A stretch of 64,000 nt of DNA, taken from Tritrichomonas musculus. Its lineage: Eukaryota; Parabasalia; Tritrichomonadida; Tritrichomonadidae. The position numbers and the translations under genes are program-made. Below, one piece after another: positions 41,301-49,793 of this stretch. Under the pieces are notes generated by a model. The model was not told the DNA's origin and ran no database searches. It worked only from the letters and a program-made list of their open reading frames with translations. How positions within the stretch are numbered: position 1 is the first letter of the stretch; every line of letters begins with the position of its first letter. Location of the stretch: positions 4,697,501 through 4,761,500 of the forward strand of contig JAPFFF010000005.1 in the NCBI GenBank assembly GCA_039105265.1, read 5' to 3'.

Positions 41301-42158
41301 AATGAAGATTCAATTCTAGAATCACAAAATATCGTCTCTAAATTCAATATTAATTCAGTTCGTTATTATCAATTGAATGTTACTTTTTCACATGACACAG
41401 TGAAGAATTACATTGCTTTTCGCATGATTAGACTTATGAGTTATTTTGCCGGTTTTTTGGTTTCAATTGACGACGATAGAGTTACACTTTTCAATTCATG
41501 GTCAAAAGAAAGCAAACAATCGACTTTTGGCCAACTTTATGTAGCAAAAGGAAGTCAAAATACGCATTCAAAAGCTGTATTTTTGTTTTCCGGATCGAAA
41601 TTTGCAATCAATGCTTTCAAATCAGATGAATTTGACGGTTTTGACGTTTATATAGACTCTGAAAAAGTTGCCACAATTAATTTGAAAGGAACTGATAAAA
41701 CTGTTCGTTGTGTTTACATTAATGACACTATTTTGCAAGGTCATCATAATGTTACAATTGATGGAGGATCACATTTTAATGTCGATTCTTTCATCGTTGG
41801 CGACGATTCTGTTGTTCCAGATGAAACGATCTATGACAACGAATTCCAAATTTTCACAGACGATGACTATGGAAAAGAACAATCTAGAAAAATGAAAAAG
41901 TTATCTGGTGGAGTAATCGCTGCCATTGTAATTAGTGTTGTCATTGTAGTTATGATTATTTCAGTTGTTGTTTATGATATTTGTAAGAGAAAAAAAGTAG
42001 TGAATTGCAGCAGTGATTATGAAAGGGATCCAAAACTTGATGAAAAACTTCTTAAAGCATCTAATGAAAGTGATTTCAAAACCATTTGCAAACTTCTTGA
42101 TAAAAAAGGAATTGATATCAATTGCAAGGATATTTTAAATGCAAAAAAAAATTTATGA
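38322..42158 (+). CDS. M60-like surface protein, type I membrane, with ankyrin start in the tail
   Basis: This ORF gives 1278 residues. It has an N-terminal hydrophobic signal (KKLMIILLIFLSNSFSL). Residues about 175-560 are a peptidase M60-like (mucin-binding enhancin-type) domain: YQITGLYAPPGEVISVRI, FHIGSFLGGPIYI, GPRSRVPI. The zinc motif is degenerate: H429-NYNG-H434 with E447 stands where HExxH and a downstream Glu belong, so peptidase activity is unlikely. Residues about 610-690 look cadherin-like (QPDHGNLKKLQQDGLYSYIP), and about 900-1060 resemble an F5/8-type C lectin-like fold. A transmembrane helix lies at about 1196-1220 (IAAIVISVVIVVMIISVVVY), followed by KRKK and one ankyrin unit (CKLLDKKGIDINCKDI). 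The frame then closes in a spacer. Confidence 0.78.
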   Translation: MNFIEKKLPKKLMIILLIFLSNSFSLRQDHFLNSKFRFNGQKILSDSNSIFDTRYNKTYINIGRVGFYGEYLRKVSRSIPELKSEDYIPIDRIPTYNSDLQLNTTEKEQVLNESIFITSKSVAFEDGTYEILDENGNLYLNNSIVETIDNTTRKLYKHYGSIGNYEGNVSDSEPAYVKRMTFYTRGICYQITGLYAPPGEVISVRIREKDLHSVGKLYVSIGPIYKDDRSNNIIHTNNDFNRMPIQTNLFELTTKLEPCDRDGTDYIFHIGSFLGGPIYIRPNNMVPTYSVTIKGAVRYLHYIHGYTSEAEFNEDLKSTAPYFDFEIWSKGIVHSGPRSRVPITTYQEAYDLGVFWEKVTSIANQLDSKSKNKCPMTFMYDCFFIEPRVSGVCCDVLMSLPYLTNALNVYREEVDYDTRHPEEIWTQLHNYNGHFSSSWGLSSCRSESTDALILIDYSLFTNVSQIRYYKKTLNSDDSFFKFAYLSAFLSVSDCVSKSHFSHVSLYATLLHCFGQKVFIEACKKKYGESNDGWHRSFTELTTLDMTYFFNEIYKAKPISSQEEERFKGKNYKKFIPVACLYQTGIGYIINKSRKSVFTMQPYLIDYDKEFIFDLNENIVLPSGFSFIINSITQPDHGNLKKLQQDGLYSYIPDPNYLFSGIINLSLSIIHASIDSIDDVEIYIEFQQSHNLRKKSMGSYVLDKKVCYYENSNVISDPVHEFQSNYSSSFYCIDLLNENANQDSNCEIWDFSCVTKAVSELRGKVLVKPNKYRFQLRGYKNCALFLSFDDQMNYFLAVNLKNENYSVSFDLDDVVNYYDHKFDTLQWVHFKIVLIDNCSEYGVSFAGIGIGEFQEDDQVTVSYIKNAVFEDFVFGPQFYSDVVYPPVFTQARNNTFPNKGTLLDSNYYKMNENDMYDIENLFDDNERNFIHTDELNRVSEENPFMIFVDLNEVIVPNRLIIYGPIEEFWHQNYLPKDFTLEVGTEQDDLQIVSSNEDSILESQNIVSKFNINSVRYYQLNVTFSHDTVKNYIAFRMIRLMSYFAGFLVSIDDDRVTLFNSWSKESKQSTFGQLYVAKGSQNTHSKAVFLFSGSKFAINAFKSDEFDGFDVYIDSEKVATINLKGTDKTVRCVYINDTILQGHHNVTIDGGSHFNVDSFIVGDDSVVPDETIYDNEFQIFTDDDYGKEQSRKMKKLSGGVIAAIVISVVIVVMIISVVVYDICKRKKVVNCSSDYERDPKLDEKLLKASNESDFKTICKLLDKKGIDINCKDILNAKKNL

Positions 42159-42520
42159 AATTATAAATTAACATTCTTTTCATCATGTTTAAAACAGCAA
42201 ATATTTATAATATTTAAAATTCAACATTTTTAATCAGACGCCATTGTTTATTGCTGTTAATAAAGGCAATCTAGACATTATTTTAAAATTACTCTCACAG
42301 CCAGGAATTGATGTAAATTGCATGGATATTTTAAATGCAAAAAAAAATTTATGAAATTATAATTTAACATTCTTTTCATCATGTTTAAAACAGCAAATAT
42401 TTATAATATTTAAAATTCAACATTTTTAATCAGACGCCATTGTTTATTGCTGTTAATAAAGGCAATCTAGACATTATTTTAAAATTACTCTCACAGCCAG
42501 GAATTGATGTAAATTGCCAA
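42129..42520. repeat. tandem duplication, 196-bp unit
   Basis: Two copies start GATATTTTAAATGC at 42129 and 42325 and are almost identical. Each unit contains one spacer and one ankyrin repeat. As 196 is not a multiple of 3, the duplication shifts the frame. The close identity means the event is recent. Confidence 0.9.
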
Positions 42521-42806
42521 AACATATTAGGTATTATAATTAAAAATATTTTTATCAAACTCCTTTGATAGTGGCAGCAAAAAAAAATAATCCAGTAGTT
42601 GCTTACATGTTAGTATCACAACCAGGAATTGATATAGAAATCAAAGACATTTATCTTATAATTATTTATGAAATTAAAAGCAAACTTTTTTTTTATCTCA
42701 TTTTAAAATCAAAAATAACATTTATGACATTGAAAAAAAATAATGCATTTATAAAACAGCCATTGATTATGCCAATGAGAGTAATAATTCAAAAATTATT
42801 AATCTT
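42159..42806 (+). pseudogene. ankyrin repeats split by spacers, linking the M60 gene to the kinase
   Basis: Ankyrin units follow one another in changing frames: TPLFIAVNKGNLDIILKLL at about 42240 and again at about 42436, TPLIVAAKKNNPVVAYMLV at about 42562, then a last unit ending TAIDYANESNNSKIINLLKG that flows without a stop into the kinase ORF. The spacers lie at the same point of each repeat, after the GID(V/I)N segment and before TPL. The first two are identical in length because a 196-bp unit (spacer plus ankyrin) is duplicated in tandem at 42129-42324 and 42325-42520. No GTAYGT or ACTAACACACAG splice signal is seen at the edges. Together these fragments suggest one ancestral gene from 38322 to 44024. 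Confidence 0.65.
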
Positions 42807-44024
42807 TTGAAGGGAAGAGTGAGAGAAAGTGAAGAAATAAGAGATAAAAATAAAGAAGAGCTTGTAGAAAAAATCATCAAGAAAAAAGATAAAATTAGAA
42901 GACTTAAAAAAACAAATGAAAACAACGAACAAACAATCAACAAACAAAAGACAACAATCGATAATCAAAATACAACAATCGATAATCAAAAGGCAACAAT
43001 TGATGATCAAAAGGCAACAATTGATAATCAAAATGCAACAATTGATAATCAAAAGAAAAAAATCAATGATCAAAAGAAAACAATCAATGATCAAAAGGAA
43101 GAACTCAAAAGAATTAAAAACTACCTTTTATTATTGAAAGAAAAAGCGGAACCATCTGAAAAATTCGAACTTGCACAATTTGAAATAGGAAAAACTATTT
43201 CATCTGGCGCCTCATCGATTGTGAAACGAATTATTAGAAAAGAAAGAAAGCAATATGCAATGAAAGAAATTAGTAATGAAAGAAAAATGAGAGAATATGT
43301 AGCTGAAACCCAAATTCTTTCAGAACTTCGTCATCCGTGCATCATCCGCATTTTTGACTATAATAATGGCAATGAAACACAAGCGCCATACATAATTGAA
43401 GCATTTGAAAAAATGTCTCTCGATGATGCAATAAAAAAAAAGGAAGTCTCAAGAGATGAAATCAATCTGATTTCAGTCGAAATCGTGCTTGGTATGAGAT
43501 TCATCCACAAGAAAGGTTTCTTACATCGTGATTTAAAACCATTAAACATTCTTTTAAGCAAGAAAAAACACGTTCGCATTTGTGACTTCGGTTTATCAAA
43601 GCCAGACGATCCAGATCAGAGTATATCACAAACATCAGGCGTTGGAACTATGCACTTCATGGCTCCTGAAATTTTCGAAGGAAAAAGAAGCTCAAAAGAA
43701 ACTGACGTGTACTCATTCGGCGCAGTTTTGTATTTCATAATTAAAGGAGAGTACTTAAACAACTGGTCACAAGCTAGAGAAGGAAATGCGATTGACTTGC
43801 CAGAAACTGTCGAGTGGGTTGTTGATTTAATTAACAAGTGTCTTTCTATTGATAGTAAAAAACGTCCGTCATTTGACGATATTTTTGAAATCATGAAATC
43901 AAACAACTTTAATCTTTTTGTACAAAAGGGCAAAAAGTTGAATTCAATGCAAAAGAATTTGAAGGAAATGATTGAGAAAAGAGTTCTCAAAATTGAAGCA
44001 TTCGAATACCAGCATGAATTATGA
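42807..44024 (+). CDS. coiled coil and protein kinase (TKL-like), no ATG of its own
   Basis: The frame is open from before 42760, where it continues the last ankyrin unit. The first ATG in frame lies inside the kinase domain, so this is not an independent gene as it stands. Residues about 1-110 are a coiled coil with a seven-residue QN/QK repeat (TIDNQNATIDNQK). Residues about 118-385 are a kinase domain with all key residues: glycine loop SGASSIV, YAMKEI (Lys), HRDLKPLNILL, DFGLSKP, MAPE and DVYSFG. The style matches the expanded TKL kinases of trichomonads. If the locus were intact, the kinase would sit on the cytoplasmic side behind the M60-like ectodomain. Confidence 0.75.
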   Translation: MKGRVRESEEIRDKNKEELVEKIIKKKDKIRRLKKTNENNEQTINKQKTTIDNQNTTIDNQKATIDDQKATIDNQNATIDNQKKKINDQKKTINDQKEELKRIKNYLLLLKEKAEPSEKFELAQFEIGKTISSGASSIVKRIIRKERKQYAMKEISNERKMREYVAETQILSELRHPCIIRIFDYNNGNETQAPYIIEAFEKMSLDDAIKKKEVSRDEINLISVEIVLGMRFIHKKGFLHRDLKPLNILLSKKKHVRICDFGLSKPDDPDQSISQTSGVGTMHFMAPEIFEGKRSSKETDVYSFGAVLYFIIKGEYLNNWSQAREGNAIDLPETVEWVVDLINKCLSIDSKKRPSFDDIFEIMKSNNFNLFVQKGKKLNSMQKNLKEMIEKRVLKIEAFEYQHEL

Positions 44025-45954
44025 TCATTATATTTAGGAAACCTAAAATGTTATTAATCTTTAGGTAAAGATTGATTTTTATATATATAAATTATAAAAG
44101 TCTATACATTTAATTGTTTTTATTCAACTTTTAAAATTTTTTGAAAAGGTTAAAAAAATAATAAATATTCAATATTCGAAGATGAAAAAAAAAAAGATCC
44201 AATGAATAGAGAAGAAGATGAAAACTTCAAAGATTATGTAAACTCTGAGTCAAAAACTTTCCTGATTTGAAGAATACAGAAAAAGATGAAAAATTTCCTG
44301 ATTTAGTGAACTTTAAAAAAAGGCGAAAAGTTTGTTGATTTAGTGAATTGAGAAGAAGTTTAAAACTTTGATGATTGTGTAATCTTTGAAAAAGGTGAAT
44401 ACTTTTCTGTTTTGGTGAATTAAGAAGAAGATGAGAATTCTTCAGATTTGGTGAACTTTGGAAAAGACAAAAAGTTTTTTGATTTGGTTAATTATGAAGA
44501 AGAAAACTTGAAAGATTAAAAAAAGTAAAGGGCTTGGTGAATTTTTGAGAACTGTATAGAAAAAAGATGAAGTGAAATTGTAAAATTTTGTAAACATGAA
44601 ACAAGGCCTCATAATGCATTTATTAATAAATTCATTCAAGCAGTGAGTATCCAAGTAATCGTTTCAAATTAAATAGACAGAATCAAATTCGTTGCAGTTT
44701 TTTATTTGGCTTTTGTGGCAGATATTTTATTCATTATTTTCAAAAAAATTCAAAATCAGAAAAAACTTGAATATCACTTGTTATTGTACAAGAAATATCT
44801 GTCTTCGCATGTTTCGCAATGCTTTACAAGGAAATATATATTTATTGTATAGAAGTTGGACCTGGTGGACAATCTGGAATGGGTTTATTTTCATAAAATG
44901 AGGGATTTTCAATGCATATTTCTCAAATGTGTAGTTATTTGTGAGAAAGTTTTGCATTGATCTTGACAATTTTTCACATATCATCAAATTATTGCTTTCT
45001 GATGTTCCCGTTGGATCAGGCAAATAAAAATTGTTCTCTTAAAGATAGGAGTTTTCAATGTATGCATCGCATGTCTGATCAATTTTATAATTGTTACAAT
45101 TTCGTGAACATACAAAATTAAAGATAACTTCAATTATCCCGCTTTACTGTATGTTTTGCCAACAACTATTTCTGAATTGGTAAAGATAATTCAGGAAGAA
45201 TGTTTTTCTCAATTTGATTATCCCTAAATGTAAGAGGATCCAATATCTGAAACATTTTTATAACCAATAGTGAGTTTTTTTAAAGGATAAATTTTTGAAT
45301 GATATGAAATAAATGATGGATATATTTTGGAATGATCTGAAATCGCATCAATCATTATTTTTATTTTACAATGTTTAAATGATCAGATTTTCTTTAATGA
45401 AATTATCATTTCAAAAAAATAATTTCAAAATGGAATTCTGGAATAATGTTAGTCAAATTATTTTTAAAAACTTTTTGGCTAAACTTTATTAGTAAGCATC
45501 AAAATCTATGTTATATATATATGTATTTAAATTTATTTCTAGAAAAATCTAAATGAATTTTTGAGATAAACTTATGCAACTTGAAAACTTTGGTCAATTC
45601 AATTTTGCAGACCCACCTTTTTCTTATTCAATTTTATTCAAATTATAAATTTACCATATGTAAATAATTTTATGTTTTATTATGCAAAGAGATTATTTGA
45701 TCAATAATTGAAAACGATGAAAAATTAAATAACGAATTTTAATTGAATGAAAAAAAAACGCAAGTTAATATAAAATGATTAAATTTCATAATCTTTCATG
45801 AAGATGTTGATATATTTTATTATTGTTGATATAGCATCTAAAAATATTCAAAAAATTGAATCGATACGATAATTTTTTTCTTTGATTTTTCATAACTTAT
45901 ATTCACAAAATTTTCAATGATCTTCTGAATCCTTTTATTGAAAAATAATCAATT
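44025..45954. other. intergenic with decayed coding sequence
   Basis: The first part (44179-44517) is a relic described separately. Beyond it, to the Inr of the DUF3737-MalY gene, ORFs of 70-80 codons occur on both strands, but none has a believable protein or an ATG in context. Nothing further is supported. Confidence 0.4.
44179..44517 (+). pseudogene. relic of an acidic tandem-repeat protein
   Basis: Across frames and stops the text repeats a unit of about 12-14 residues like EDENFKDYVN, DEKFPDLVNF, GEKFVDLVN, NSSDLVNFG and KKFFDLVNY. At least seven copies are visible. Stops and frame changes interrupt it throughout, and no start is seen. It is a decayed repeat protein or repeat tail. The family is unknown. 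Confidence 0.5.
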
Positions 45955-45959
45955 TCATT
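45955..45959 (+). promoter_or_regulatory. candidate Inr (TCATT)
   Basis: TCATT matches the trichomonad initiator and lies 8 bp before the chosen ATG at 45968, supporting that start over an upstream TTG. Confidence 0.45.
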
Positions 45960-45967
45960 TTTTTTTT

Positions 45968-48004
45968 ATGAAAACAATTTCCAACCAATCATTTGAAGGG
46001 GAACGTCCATTATTTAAGGTTGATCATCTCCAAATGGAAAAAATCGTTATTCATCAAGGGGAATCTGCTTTAAAAGAATGTACAAATATAATATCGAAAA
46101 ACTGTGAGTTTGAAGGAAAGTATCCATTCTGGCATAACGAAAATGTTGTTATTGAAAATTGTATTTTCAGAGACGGAGCGAGAGCAGCAATCTGGTACAC
46201 TAAAAGCATGAAAATGATCGATTCAATAATTGAAGCCCCTAAAATGTTTAGAGATATTGATGGTTTATTCCTTCAAAATGTTACTTTTTCAGATGCTAAG
46301 GAAACTTTATGGTATTGTCAAAATTTAGATATTCATGACATCAAAGTTAAAAATGGAGATTACATTTTTATGCATAGCAGCAATATAAAAATTGATAAAT
46401 TTGAACTTGATGGAAATTATTCATTCCAGTATTGCAAAAATGTCGAAATACACAACGCAACAATTAATTCAAAAGATGCTTTTTGGAATACTGAAAATGT
46501 TACTGTTTATGACTCAGTTATCAATAGTGAATATTTTGCTTGGCACTCAAAGAATTTGAGACTTGTTAATTGCAAAGTATCTGGATTACAACCTTTATGC
46601 TATTGTGATGATTTGGTTATGGAAAACTGTACAATGGGTGAAGTATGTAATTTATGCTTCGAGTATTCAACTATAAAAGCTGAAATTCATTCAACAATTA
46701 AAAGTATTAAAAACCCAAGGAGTGGCAAGATAGTTGCTGATCATTTTGACGAAATTGTTATCGATGAAAATGTTCGTTTACCAAATGATTGTATTCTTTC
46801 AACTTGGGACAAAGAGCCAAATTATCGTGTTGATAATAAATATGCTTATTTTGATCAAATTGTCGACCGTAGAGGAACAAATAGTTACAAATGGGATTCT
46901 GATTCGGATCCACATATTCTCCCTATGTGGGTTGCAGATATGGACTTCAAAACCTGTCCTGCAGTAATTGACGCCATAATCAAGCGAGCTCAACATGGAG
47001 TTTTCGGTTATACTACAGTACCAGATGAATATTATCAAGCTGTTATTAATTGGTTTACAAAACGACACAATTTGACTCTTAAAAAAGATTGGATCTTATA
47101 TACATCAGGAGTGGTACCCGCAATTTCTGCCATTATCAAAGCATTTACAAAACCAGGAGATAAAGTTATTCTTCAAACTCCTGCCTACAATTGTTTCTTC
47201 TCATGCATTCGTAACAATAAATGCATAATGTCAGAAAATAAACTAATTTATAAAGATGACACTTTTTACTTTGACTTTGATGATCTTGAAAAAAAGGCTT
47301 CAGAACCAGAAGCGAAATTAATGATTCTTTGCAATCCTCATAACCCTTCAGGAAGAGTTTGGCATGAAGACGAACTTCGAAAAGTTGGCGAAATTTGTAT
47401 CAAACATAAAGTTCTCGTTATTTCAGATGAAATTCATTGCGAACAAATTCAACCTGGTCACAAATTCATATCTTTTTCAACAATTTCTGATGAAATCTTG
47501 CATAATACAATAACTTGTACTTCTCCAAGTAAAGCTTTCAACCTTGGAGGTTTGCAAATTTCTAATATCTTTTCTGACAATGAAGAGTATCGGGCAAAAA
47601 TTGATCGTGCTTTGAATGATAATGAAGTTTGTGACGTCGGAGTGTTCGGAATCGAAGCTGTTATCGCTGCATATACAAAAGGTGAAAAATATGTCGACGA
47701 AATGAACGATTATTTACATAACAATTATGTATTCCTTTGTTCATTTGTTGAAAAGAATTTCCCCAAAATTAGAGTGGTGAAGTTGGAAGGAACATATTTA
47801 GTATGGCTAAATATTGAAGAACTTCATATGTCTTCTGAAGATTTGTGTAACATGTTAATGGATAAAGAAAAACTTAGAATTAATCCGGGCACTATGTATG
47901 GTCAAGAAGGATTCATTAGAATTAATATCGCTTGCACTAAGAGAAATTTGGCTGATGGTTTAGAAAGAATGAAAAGAGTAATTGTTCCATTGATCAAAAA
48001 ATAA
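45968..48004 (+). CDS. DUF3737 beta-helix fused to MalY/PatB aminotransferase-type C-S lyase
   Basis: This 678-residue protein has two halves. Residues about 1-275 are a DUF3737 right-handed beta-helix (SFEGERPLFKVDHL, FEGKYPFWHNENV, GARAAIWYTKSM, YSFQYCKN, ENVTVYDS). Residues about 285-675 are a PLP enzyme of fold type I, MalY/PatB class, which cleaves cystathionine or cysteine C-S bonds to give pyruvate, ammonia and a thiol. Landmarks are LPMWVADMDF, FGYTTVPDEYYQAVINW, CNPHNPSGRVW, ISDEIHCE, and SPSKAFNLGGLQ with the PLP lysine. Both families are mainly bacterial, so lateral transfer is likely. No targeting signal is visible, so the protein should be cytosolic. A fusion suggests the beta-helix modifies or scaffolds the lyase. 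The start follows an Inr. Confidence 0.93.
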   Translation: MKTISNQSFEGERPLFKVDHLQMEKIVIHQGESALKECTNIISKNCEFEGKYPFWHNENVVIENCIFRDGARAAIWYTKSMKMIDSIIEAPKMFRDIDGLFLQNVTFSDAKETLWYCQNLDIHDIKVKNGDYIFMHSSNIKIDKFELDGNYSFQYCKNVEIHNATINSKDAFWNTENVTVYDSVINSEYFAWHSKNLRLVNCKVSGLQPLCYCDDLVMENCTMGEVCNLCFEYSTIKAEIHSTIKSIKNPRSGKIVADHFDEIVIDENVRLPNDCILSTWDKEPNYRVDNKYAYFDQIVDRRGTNSYKWDSDSDPHILPMWVADMDFKTCPAVIDAIIKRAQHGVFGYTTVPDEYYQAVINWFTKRHNLTLKKDWILYTSGVVPAISAIIKAFTKPGDKVILQTPAYNCFFSCIRNNKCIMSENKLIYKDDTFYFDFDDLEKKASEPEAKLMILCNPHNPSGRVWHEDELRKVGEICIKHKVLVISDEIHCEQIQPGHKFISFSTISDEILHNTITCTSPSKAFNLGGLQISNIFSDNEEYRAKIDRALNDNEVCDVGVFGIEAVIAAYTKGEKYVDEMNDYLHNNYVFLCSFVEKNFPKIRVVKLEGTYLVWLNIEELHMSSEDLCNMLMDKEKLRINPGTMYGQEGFIRINIACTKRNLADGLERMKRVIVPLIKK

Positions 48005-48412
48005 AACAAAATTATAATTTTGTTTCCTTTCTATAAAAATGATACACTTATAATTCTTATAGAAAATTTGTTTTAACTTATAGAAAATTTTCATAGGTTT
48101 TTTAAAAATTGATCTGGAACAGCTGTAGTTCATTGAGAATATAGATATAAGTTGTTTCTGTCTCTAATATTTTGCATAGCAAGTTATTGGTTCAGTTTTA
48201 TCTCAAAACATTTAAAAAAAAAAAAAAATATTAGATTTTTTTGGAAGTCAAATCATATATAAATATATCAAAAAGAAACTAATAAAAATATTGATAAGTC
48301 AAAATCTAACAAATTTTATCATACAGATAGATATTAAAAAAATGTTGTTTGAATTTCCCTGAGAGAAGTTCAGATTAAGATTTCAGTCAGTTTGTTCTGT
48401 TTCTATAAATAT
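48005..48412. other. intergenic between convergent genes
   Basis: This spacer separates the 3' ends of the MalY fusion and the LAMMER-like kinase. It has two TATAGAAAATTT segments near 48056 and 48080 and an A tract near 48211-48228. No gene is seen. Confidence 0.5.
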
Positions 48413-49579
48413 TTAAAAATGGTATCTTTTTATATCCGTAAAAAATGGGTGATTTAACACGTCATTAATGGATATTCTGTCAAATGGGTTGGTTCTCAGC
48501 ATCTTAAGAGCAAGATCAGCAAGATCGGGATCAAACTTAAGGATTTCGTAAAGTGTTGGTTTTTTCATCTCTTCTGACCATTCTTTATTAGGTTTCATTA
48601 AATTTATAGGAGAGCTCCAACAAAATTTTTCTCTTATTGTATTTATAGTGCATTCTTTGCACATCCAATCTGGAAATGGTTCAATTGTATGTTGTATTAA
48701 AAAAAGATGGAGGCAATCATCTTTTGCATCAAATATAATGTCGCCTGTTGCTAATTCTACAAGGATGCATCCAAGGCTCCATATATCGCATTCTGAACCC
48801 CATTTTAGTCCCATCATAATTTCTGGCGCACGATAACGACGAGTTGTTGCAAGGTTGTCATGCCAAGTTCCAGATGATTGGAGTGAGCTAAAATCGATCA
48901 ATCTTACATCAATCTGATTTAAGTCAAGTTTTTGATCTGCGCTTTCAATAAAATGATTTTTATTTGACATATTACTTAAATCGATACTTATTCCTGTACT
49001 AATATTGGAATTTGAATAGCGTTTAGATATAAAATCATCAGAAGATGGATCAGATTGGTGGCCAATATTAGTATTGTTAGCATTGTTTTCATCAGCAAGA
49101 TTAAGATCAAAGTTTGGTGGTAAAAGAATATTTTCGAGTTTAATATCGGTGTGTATTAATCCTGTTTTATGCAAAATTTGTAATCCTTCTACGAGTTTAT
49201 ACATAATTGCGCGAATTGTTGCAGTTGAATATGGAATAAACTTACGAGCCTTCAGCGCATCAAAAAGTGAGATTCCAAATTCTTGAACTACAATGCAAAC
49301 ATGTCCATGGTAATCAAAACGTCCATAATATTTAATAAAATGTTTGTTTTCTTTGTCAACATTGTTTAAAGCTGACATAACAGCTGCTTCACTAAGAGCA
49401 CATGTAGAATAATCTTGCATTGATCTGAAACATTTGATAACTACTGGAAAATTTTTTAATAAATCAATACATTTGTATACATTTGAAAATGCCCCGTCAC
49501 CCAATTCTTTAACTACCCTATAGCGTTTGCCAATTAACTTTCCTGGTGAAACAAGCATACGGCCTTTATTTTCATCCAT
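48413..49579 (-). CDS. CLK/LAMMER-like CMGC protein kinase
   Basis: I start at ATG 49577-49579 (388 aa); the longer ORF needs a GTG. The kinase spans residues about 15-385. It has a glycine loop GDGAFSNVYK, VVIKCFR (Lys), HTDIKLENILL, and a LIDFSSL in place of DFG. TTRRYRAPEIMMGLKWGSECD is the CLK-type activation and P+1 segment. The LAMMER position reads CLHLFLIQHTIEPFP, recognisable by the trailing P-F-P. An acidic Asn/Ser-rich insert of about 65 residues (about 170-235) lies between the catalytic loop and DFS. CLKs phosphorylate SR splicing factors in the nucleus, a sensible role here. DFS for DFG keeps the metal-binding Asp, so activity is plausible. Confidence 0.85.
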   Translation of the reverse strand: MDENKGRMLVSPGKLIGKRYRVVKELGDGAFSNVYKCIDLLKNFPVVIKCFRSMQDYSTCALSEAAVMSALNNVDKENKHFIKYYGRFDYHGHVCIVVQEFGISLFDALKARKFIPYSTATIRAIMYKLVEGLQILHKTGLIHTDIKLENILLPPNFDLNLADENNANNTNIGHQSDPSSDDFISKRYSNSNISTGISIDLSNMSNKNHFIESADQKLDLNQIDVRLIDFSSLQSSGTWHDNLATTRRYRAPEIMMGLKWGSECDIWSLGCILVELATGDIIFDAKDDCLHLFLIQHTIEPFPDWMCKECTINTIREKFCWSSPINLMKPNKEWSEEMKKPTLYEILKFDPDLADLALKMLRTNPFDRISINDVLNHPFFTDIKRYHF

Positions 49580-49793
49580 TTTTAAAAATTTTGAAAAAAA
49601 AATCTTTTTCAAAACGTTCTGTATTTTCACTATTTTATTATCGTGTAATGTTATATTTTTTTTTCAAAAAGTTACCTTGACCAAAAATTTTTTGAAATGG
49701 ATGTTTTTGAACGATCATTTTAAAAAGAATTTTTTATATATTCTAGAAAGCGCGCCTTTTCGAAATGCCCGCGGATTTTATTTTGATTTTTTC
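49580..49793. promoter_or_regulatory. bidirectional promoter region with GC-rich patch
   Basis: These 214 bp lie between the divergent starts of the LAMMER-like kinase and the 152-residue gene. A GC-rich patch at 49747-49777 contains AAAGCGCGCC and TGCCCGCGG, rare in this genome and loosely like E2F-type sites. TTTTTTCATGG places a TCA initiator over the forward start. Confidence 0.35.

Noticed and set aside
42789-43094. Reverse-strand 101-codon ORF with II(D/N)C repeats
   Set aside because: It is the antisense shadow of the seven-residue coiled-coil repeat in the kinase ORF.
44781-45023. 80-codon reverse ORF
   Set aside because: It has some mixed composition but no motif and no neighbour support; it could be gene debris, not enough to annotate.
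49527-49793. Upstream extension of the 152-residue protein over the kinase start
   Set aside because: It overlaps the kinase coding strand and the promoter; the ATG at 49794 has an initiator-like context.
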